A model generated the notes under the pieces. The model was not told where the DNA came from. It was given only the letters and a program-made list of their open reading frames with translations, and ran no database searches. A stretch of DNA of 60,332 nucleotides from Candidatus Thorarchaeota archaeon (GTDB taxonomy: Archaea; Asgardarchaeota; Thorarchaeia; Thorarchaeales; Thorarchaeaceae), in NCBI GenBank assembly GCA_011365025.1, contig RDOF01000017.1, forward strand, positions 1 through 60,332, read 5' to 3'. Below are positions 17,807 to 26,800 of this stretch, one piece after another (within the stretch, counting starts at the first letter, position 1; each line of letters starts with the position of its first letter). The position numbers and the translations under genes were made by a program.

Positions 17807-20800
17807 GAGATTCTTCAGGACTTACCATATCCAACAAAAGAGGTGTTTGCTGCGGAAGCTCCTTGATTTCTATGAGAAGGATGGGGGCAAGAGCTACGAA
17901 ACTGATTGTAGTCGGCTTGCTGGTTCTGCTTCTATGCCCAATGACAGGACTGCCTGCTGCTAATGGTGAAGGCGAACGTATCAGCCAAATTGAGCAGAAT
18001 CCGGATATCCAAAGATTTGCTCAGGCCGGAGATACAACTTACGCGGCAACCGGGGCATCCCAGACTGCAACCCTAAAGGGAGTGTTTACAAATGACACGC
18101 AAGACCTAGTCATGATGGACTCATCGGCAGCAACTCCAGTATCGATTTATGCACCTCAAGGTTGGACTGGAACGTCTTTGAGCGGAACCCTAGAACATCT
18201 TTCCACGCAGTTCGCACCAATCCAGAATGGACTACTAGATTTGTATCACACTGAGCGCACAATAATCGCCGGCTCATCTTGGAATGCACAGGAGTACAAC
18301 GTCCCCGATAGCTGGACAATTGTGGAAGAGGGAGAGACCATAATTCACCCCTATTACGGTCGCCTCTTCTTCCACAGCTATTCAGGCTCAGGCCGTGAAG
18401 GCTCAATGGGTTGGAGATTCAACGCAAACTTTGGCACCACTAATGCGGTTAACCCAGGCATGGAGCTCTACCTCAGACAGCATGTAGGAGTGCCGTATAG
18501 AGAGCTCTACTCAGCTAAGATATCAATCAACTATTATGTACGAAGCGTATCGACCATGAATGATTACTTCTACCTGTTCATTCGTTTGGGCGATTATGAA
18601 TCGAAACTTCATCTATTCACATCAGGAACCACCACAGACCAATGGCTTAAATATACGGTAGAGGTTCCAATGTCTGCATGGGCCTCATATCCAGTGCCAG
18701 GAGCGCTTGATCTCGACATCGGAATTGGCTCAGACTATTCTGGACTTCCCTCAACAGCCATTGACAATCAATTGTACGTAGACGAAGTCGATCTAACTCT
18801 CGAGGCGCGCCCGTTACCCGAGCAAATAGGACTTAGCGCGAATTATACGGCTATCACTGGTTCTGTCTCTGGTAGCGTGTCCCCCTACGTTCCAGATGGA
18901 TCTTCCAGAGATTGCCGCAGTCGGTCCAGCACCGGAATCAGCACATCCACCTATCTTGAGGTGGGCGTCATTGGTACAGCTTGGAGCAATGCGGTCAAAT
19001 ATCAGGTAGGAATCCAGTTCCCATTGAACATACCTCAGGGCGCCGTAATCACTTATGCAGCCATTGAAGTTGAAGCCCTATTCCGCAATGGTTTCACCTC
19101 TGGTGCGCTTAGAGTGTTTGTGGCACAAGAGGATGATGTTGCGCCATTCACAAGTGGATTACCGGCGCTTGAGAACAGATACAGCTGGGGCAAAGCGGGT
19201 GTTGCCTGGATTCTAGATTCTTGGGAAGAAACCCTTAGATATAGGTCTCCGGACCTGTCTCCACTCGTACAGAGCGTGGTTTCTCGCTCAGGTTGGGATG
19301 GTGGGAACTACGTCTGCATTATGATTGACTACCTGAACTCAGCTGACTACTCTGACACGATAGAGATGGATGGTTCTTGGAGTTCTAGCGGTGATGACCT
19401 GCCCACATTACATGTTGACTATGTAGTTCCACAGGCGGAAGATAACATTTCAATCTTTCAATACAAGAAAGACCTGACAATCGACCACACGAAGGTGAGT
19501 TCGAATCTTGAGAACTTCCCTGTCTTAGTAGACATTTACGATACGGACCTAAAGACTGATGCACAACCAGACGGTGATGATATCAGATTCATGATTGGCA
19601 GCGAAACACTGGATTATGAAATCGAGGTGTTTAACCCGAATTATAACTCAACTCATGCCCACCTAACAGCATGGGTGTCTGTTCCCGAGTTATCCAGTTC
19701 TGTAGACACAATTATTGGAATGTATTATGGCTCTGAAACAGCCAGTAGAACTGAAGACCCTGCTAATGTTTGGGGTAATGTCTATGAATCCGTTTGGCAC
19801 TTCTCCGAATCTTCTGGTAATGGATCATACGTTGAGGATTCCTCTGGACATGCACACGATGGCTTGCCATGGTCAACAACATTCTGGCAAAGTGGAGTGA
19901 TAAATAGCGCACGACGATTTCAGGATGCATCAGAGAACTATATGACCGTCATAGAGGGCGACGAGCTCTTCGATGGCTGGGCCGACTGGCAGTTCTCATT
20001 TTGGCTCTATCCTGATTTCGATAGCGATACGGAATGGGAGGCTGGTGTTAATGAACCGCGAGTATTCTACAAGAGCAACTCGCTGACCATGGCACGAGTC
20101 TTTAACTGGGGTGGGCCCACTGGTGTGATTCAAGTGGACATTCATTTCGAGGGGTCTTCAACAGAGTACTGGCAAGTGGAGATTACAAACCGGGCTTGGA
20201 ACTACATTGTAATGAAATACCAGAGCTCCGATAATGGGAGGCTGTACGGTTATTCATTCGTTAACGGTGCTATTGCCACCTCCTCGAATACTTTGGTTGG
20301 AATTGGGGATAGGCTGCCTTACGATGATAGCCCATTTGCTCTTGGGTATCCTAGCAGCGTCATCAAGGGAATGATGGATGAGTTTCGAACAATCAAGGAA
20401 GGCTATACATCTCTAGCCTGGATAGAAACGGAATACACCAACCAGTACGACCCCGCCAGCTTCCTAAGCGTAGGGACCGAACAGAGTGTAGAGTATGGAG
20501 CGAGTGCAACACTGCTCTTTACCACGAACGCCCCGTCTGTTGTGAGCTTCCTTCCTAGAATGACTCTCAACATCAGCACTCAGAAGAGCACACTGGACGC
20601 GGACATGCAGCCAGGGACATCATTCATTGTAGGTAATGGCACAGCTGTTACCTGGATTGCTAATGTGCTTGTTTCACCTCCACCAGGAGTCGCTGAAATA
20701 AACCTGACTCTAGAGAAGCCATCAATATGGACTTTCCAAAATGTTGTGGACTCAGTGGGACTAATTAGAACATCTGAAGTGGCCACAACTGCAACTCAAG

Positions 20801-23800
20801 TTATCATCCCGTCCTCAGTCCTAGATGTCTACGGCGTCTGGAGCTTCAACTTCACGTCATCAAACGAAGCCACCAACTTAGAATGTGCTGGCGGGTTGTT
20901 GCCCTATGACATGACTACCGTGGTACAACCAGGCGAGTCGATTGACTTCAGAGGTACGGCCTCGATTATTCCAGGTTCGGCAATGAAATTGACACTTGTT
21001 GAACCGGGTGGTCTTGTCTTTTATGAATCGGACAATCTGTTCCAAGATGGGAGTGGTAGGTTTGAATGGGCTGACATTGGAGTAGACGCGTCGTGGCCTC
21101 GGGGCACATGGACAGCAAATGTAGATTTCAACGACACCGGAAGTGTGTTCCCACTTCGAGTGGGGAGATACAGTAGAGAATTCATAGTCAGGCATGGCTC
21201 ATTTCTGCAGCTCCAGTCACCAGGCGATGCAGTAGGCGACCAATTGTCTGTCAAAACAGCCGGCGATTTGCTGCTTGTCGAGGTCTACCTCAGTGACAGC
21301 AGTACCCTCGAGGGAGTGTCTGGCTCATCGGTTGCCATGAATTGGACTGTTTCAGGTGCGCCCACAGAAATACAGCTAGAAGACTATGGAGATGGCTCCT
21401 ATGGGAAGGCAGTCAATACATCAGATCTCGGCCTGCCGGGTATGTGGAGAATAAACATCCAGTCCAGTCACCAGTATCTTGCTGATTCGTTTACATACTT
21501 CGACCTCGAACTGTCACACCCAACCCACATCATTTACACGACTCCAAAGCCTACAGCCTACGGTGATGATTTCTCGGTTAGAATATCACTCTATGATGCG
21601 ATTAATGGGAATCCATATCCGTCAGCTCTTATAGCATCAAATGGATCCCTGGTTGGCGCTGCCGTAGACTATGGAAATGGTACATACCTTGTTCAAATCG
21701 AAGCAGCAGGCCTAGAGCCCGGCACTTACTGCTTTGAGATAACAGCCACACCAACCCAAAGCTTCGTTCTGGGTTCGAGCACAAATGTTGTTTTCACATA
21801 CGTACGAATCAGAACGCAACTTGTTCAGATAGGGGTCAGTCCGATTAGCGTGCCATGGGGGCGAACTGCAAATGCCACCTTGATGTGGCTGGACTTGGAC
21901 CATGGTGAAGCGGGCATTGCTGGAGGACTGCTCACTGGAGATACCATATTCCAGTACACCGACCTTTTGGATGGCACGTATTCCATTCGATTTGATGTAA
22001 GTGACTATGATGTAGGCCTGTATTTGTTCAACATCACTATCGCCGGGACCCACTGCACTAGCGACCAGATTACAATTTCAGTGAGGGTTATTCCACATCG
22101 AACAGCCATATTAGCAACATACGACAGCTCCGTTCCTCTGGGTGGAAACACGTCTGTTAGTCTAATATTCTACGATTTGGACTTGGCCAATACACAAATA
22201 TCAGGCAATTTCTCGTTTGTCCTCGCTCAGTGGAGTGGAGGATCAAGTAGCTTCGGATCCAAGCAGTTCTGGCTAGATACAGATGACTGGGCTCTTGGCG
22301 CCTATACATTGAATCTTACCCTGTATTCAATCGCATCGCCAAGATACTACTATGATGCGAGAACAGCAATTATTGTTAGGATTGCCAAGTTGACCGTAGA
22401 CTTCTCTTGGGACCCAATTGACACCTTTCCGGTAGGAGATGATTTCGGAATAACTCTGCATTTGACAATAAATGAATCAGAATCATTGTACAACGGTGGT
22501 TCAATAGATGGTTTGGATGGTAGCTACTTTGCTGCAGAAAACGAGGAGGGAATTCCTTACACCATAGGAATCACGCCCCTCGGCGGTGGTTTATACCTTC
22601 TAACTGTGGACAAAGCCTATTTCTCGGTAGACACATATTTCATTCGAATATTTGTCGCATTTGGGGCTACCGAGGACTACAGAAACACGCAAACGCCCAT
22701 CATCAGTTTTGCTTATACTCAAGCACGCAGTGAGCTATCATCTCCAGATTTTCCTGCAGTAACAATTTCCTATAACACGAATGCAACAATCACTATTGAG
22801 TTCTTAGACATAGATAGGGCGATTGGCATAGATGCCGCGACTATTCTTGTCAACGGGAGTAGTCCTCTGAGCCAAATCTTGATTGGGAGTGGCAGGTACA
22901 GAGTCATTCTCCATTCATCGGATTGGAGTATTGGACTATATGTAGTGAATATCACGGCTTCGGCCGAGGACTATGAAAGCAAGTCAATATGGATAGAGAT
23001 TCGTGTGAGGCAAATTAGGACATACGCGACTGCCTCGGTCGGAATGTTGGATATTCCAGTAGGAGACGTACGTGTGTTCTATGTGGACTACGTGGATTTG
23101 GATCACAACATAGCTGTATCCCCAGCATTCGGCTCATGCAACTGGACCCTCGAACACTATAACATCGTTTGGACCGGAATACGATGGAAAGTAACGATAA
23201 CCACATTCGATACGGATACTCTTGGTTCCTATGTGTTGAGATTCACCTTCTCTGGGAATCCTGAGTATGAAATGGCCAACTTCAGTGTCTCGTTGGTGAT
23301 TCGTACCATACACACAGAGCTACGCCTTGTCACACCTGCAAGTCCTACTCCTGCCTCAGGAGAGGTTCAAATAACGGTTTACTATGGGGACCGCGACCAT
23401 GGAATCGGCATTGCTTCGCCTTTTGTTCTATGCACAGTTAGAAACGCCACGGGTGTACTCACAATTACTCTGACTAGCCTAGCGCCAGATGGATACTACC
23501 TCATTCGCATTGACCCTAGCCAATTTGGTAGACTAGGAACGCAGCAGCTTACCATATCTTTCAATTGGACAGGAAGTATTCAGAAATATGAGAACAAGAT
23601 CGTCCTCACCATTGCGGAGATAATTGGCGAGGATTCAGAGCTCATCCTTTATCATGCGACTCCAGCGACTGCATGTCTAGGATACATGGATTACACATTC
23701 ATTTACTTGAACTCATTTGGTTCTGGAATCACGAATAGCACCTTTGACGTGTACATTAGTGTTGAGTTCGTCGGTCTTGATGTGAGCCTCGCCCTGATTG

Positions 23801-26800
23801 ATATCTGGGAAGTCGACAGAAGCAATTTTCCAGGCTACTACTCGGTTGGTTTCAACAACACAATCCTGGGCCGCACTGGGCTCTTCTCGATGAGGGTGTT
23901 CATTAACTGGTCGCAAGATGCTTGGCCCTACTACACCAATAGAACGGATCTGATTTCTGTCAGGGTCCTTCCTCGGGACACATTGCTTTCGGTTGTGCCT
24001 CCCACAAGCGTAGCATTCGCAGAGAATGCAACCTTCTCATTTACATTTGAGGACATTACAGGGGGAACTTCCAACCCCGTGGAATACAGCAGCTCCATGA
24101 ACATTGCAATGAATTTGGCGGATTTCTCCTGGTACTACAACGCCCTTGATTGCGTATTCACAATTTCATTCAATACAAGTCAGTTCGGGGCTCCGATTGG
24201 AGAGAGGCTTTTCACTCTCAGCGTCACATGGTCAGGAATCCCATTCTATGCAAACAAGACGGGGCACGTGATATCAGTGACTATCACAAGTCGACAGACT
24301 GCTTTGACATATCCTACACCCCCATCAACTCCATACGGTGATAACGTAACTTTCACCGTCGTGCTTACCGATGTCGCAGGCGCCTCGTCATACGGAGTTG
24401 ATTCGGCGAGCATAGCACTATACAGCGGAGCTACTGCGATACCCCTTCAGTTCCTGAGTGTGACTGGACTTGGTCAGGGCCGGTACTTTATTGAACTTGA
24501 TACCTCATACTTTGCTGCGCCAGGCAACTACGAATTGGGAGTTCTTATTACTCCAGATGCGTTTTATTATCAAAGCAGAAGCAGTCTCAGAACGCTCGCC
24601 GTTACCTACAGAGAGACTATTCTAACCGCCACTCCTCCTGGCCGCATAGCGTACAACAGTTCCCTGAGAATCGTCCTTGAGTATTTGGATCTCAACACGC
24701 TAGACCCAATCGTCAACGGAACTGGTCCGAATGTTGACATTACAATCATAAATGGAACAGGCTGGATTTTCACCTGCCAATGGCAGCCGTCCACGCAGAG
24801 CTATCTTGTTGTTGTTGAAACATACAATCAAATACTCGAAATCGGAAAGCCCTATTTACTTTGGCTCAATTTCAGCACCGACTACCTAGCCCCATTCTAT
24901 ACCTGGGCCGATGTCTTGGTTTCATTTCAGCTCAGGGAGAGAGACACCAGCCTGAATCTGATTTCTACGCCTCTTCCAACACCCTTCCTTGATTTCGCCA
25001 ACTTCACAGTCGAATACAAGGATGTCATTTCTTATTCAGGCATCAACGGAGCATCGTTGCTAGTATACTTTGGTGGGGATCTGCTGAGCGAATCAGCCGA
25101 TTACTACTTGGTCCCAATTGGATTGGGGCAGTATGCAATTTCCATTGATACATCAGTTCTGGGTACACCTGGCATCAAGGCCATTACAGTCGTTGCGAAC
25201 TGGCCTTCGGGGACACCATACTATAGTGATGCGACTCGAATTGTGAGCTTCACAGTGACTCAGCGTCCAACGAATATTGAGATAGTTGTACCTCCGTCGC
25301 GAACGCAGTTTCTCAACAACATCACCTTCGAATTCGCTTTCAGAGACATTGCAACGGGCCAGTCGATTGGAATAGTGCCCGATGAAGTGAGAATATACAG
25401 CGAGGGGAGCCTACTGAGCTCAACCGACTATTCGATTACGATAATCGGTCTGTCCTTGCGAGTCAGTTTGAATTCCACAATAATCAGCGCATCTTTGGTT
25501 GCCGGGTGGAATATCACAGTCGCTGTAGTGTGGACTGGTGCCGCTCCGTACTATGCTGATGACCAAGCAGCACTCTTCATTGACACCGTTTCCAGAGCTG
25601 GAACCGTCGAGCTGGAGCAGGTGCTTGATACGCCACTCGGTGACAACATAACATTGAGCCTGGCGTTCATTGACCAAGCTTTAGGAGTTGGAATTGAGGG
25701 AGCTTCCATTGCCTTATCCTGTTTAGAATGCCCAGGTCTAGTTGAAAATGCGGATTATTGGGTGACAGAAGGAATTGGTGCTCAAGCTGGTATTTACTCT
25801 GTAGAAATAAGCAGCTCCGCACTTCTCGGAACTGGAAGTTATCATTTCGTCCTCGAAGTCAGGTGGAATCCAACCATCGCTCCCTTCTACCGGAATGTCA
25901 CCAACCTGAACGTCCAATCATATGTTAGGGCCATTCAAGTTTCGCTCTCAAGTGAATTGCCAACACCTTCTGTTGCGGCGTTCTATCAAGACATCTCGTT
26001 TGCAATCACGTTTACAGATATTGATCACTCAGAGGCTATAACAGGCGCAGAGGGCTCAATCTCTCTTAGATATGGATCTACAGGATTCGAGCCAGCAATT
26101 TGGTCGGTATACGTTATTTCTGACGGAGTCTACGGTGTGACGATTAATCTCTCTGACAACTTGGCAATAGGGCTTCAGTACATCATAGTCAATATTACAC
26201 TCTCCCCGTATCAGTCAGTTGAAACCCAAACAGTATTTGGAGTGAGAAATCGAATCGGAGGAATATCGGCTGATCTCCCATCGGCAAATTACGCTGGTGA
26301 GCCAACCCACGTCACAGTTTATCTTACTGATGAGGATTCCGGAGGTACACCTCTCAGTGGCGCAACTCTTGCCTTCAGCTGGAGTGATATGACATCCTAT
26401 GTTGACCTGGGAGATGGGAGATACAACGTTACGCTGTATACCAGCAATTTGGGACATGGTGTCCAAAGCTGCACCATCTATGCCACTCTGGCGCATTTCT
26501 CAATCAGTCCTCTCAATTTGGAAATCGAGCTTCTTGCCGTGACTTCAGAATTGATAGTGGTATTCACAGGACCGCGGCCGGATTCGCCACTCGAGATATA
26601 CTGGGGAGAACAGGTGACCATCTATGCCGCTTTGAATGACACTCTCAGAGGACAACTCGTGGTTCTCGCGACAATAAACTATGTATGGTCCTTCGGAACT
26701 GGAGTCTTCGAACTAACAGCTGTACCGGGTAATTATACCGGTGTATTGGATACAGGCCTAGCGGATGAACCCGGTACCGTCGCTGTAACGATTGAAGCGT

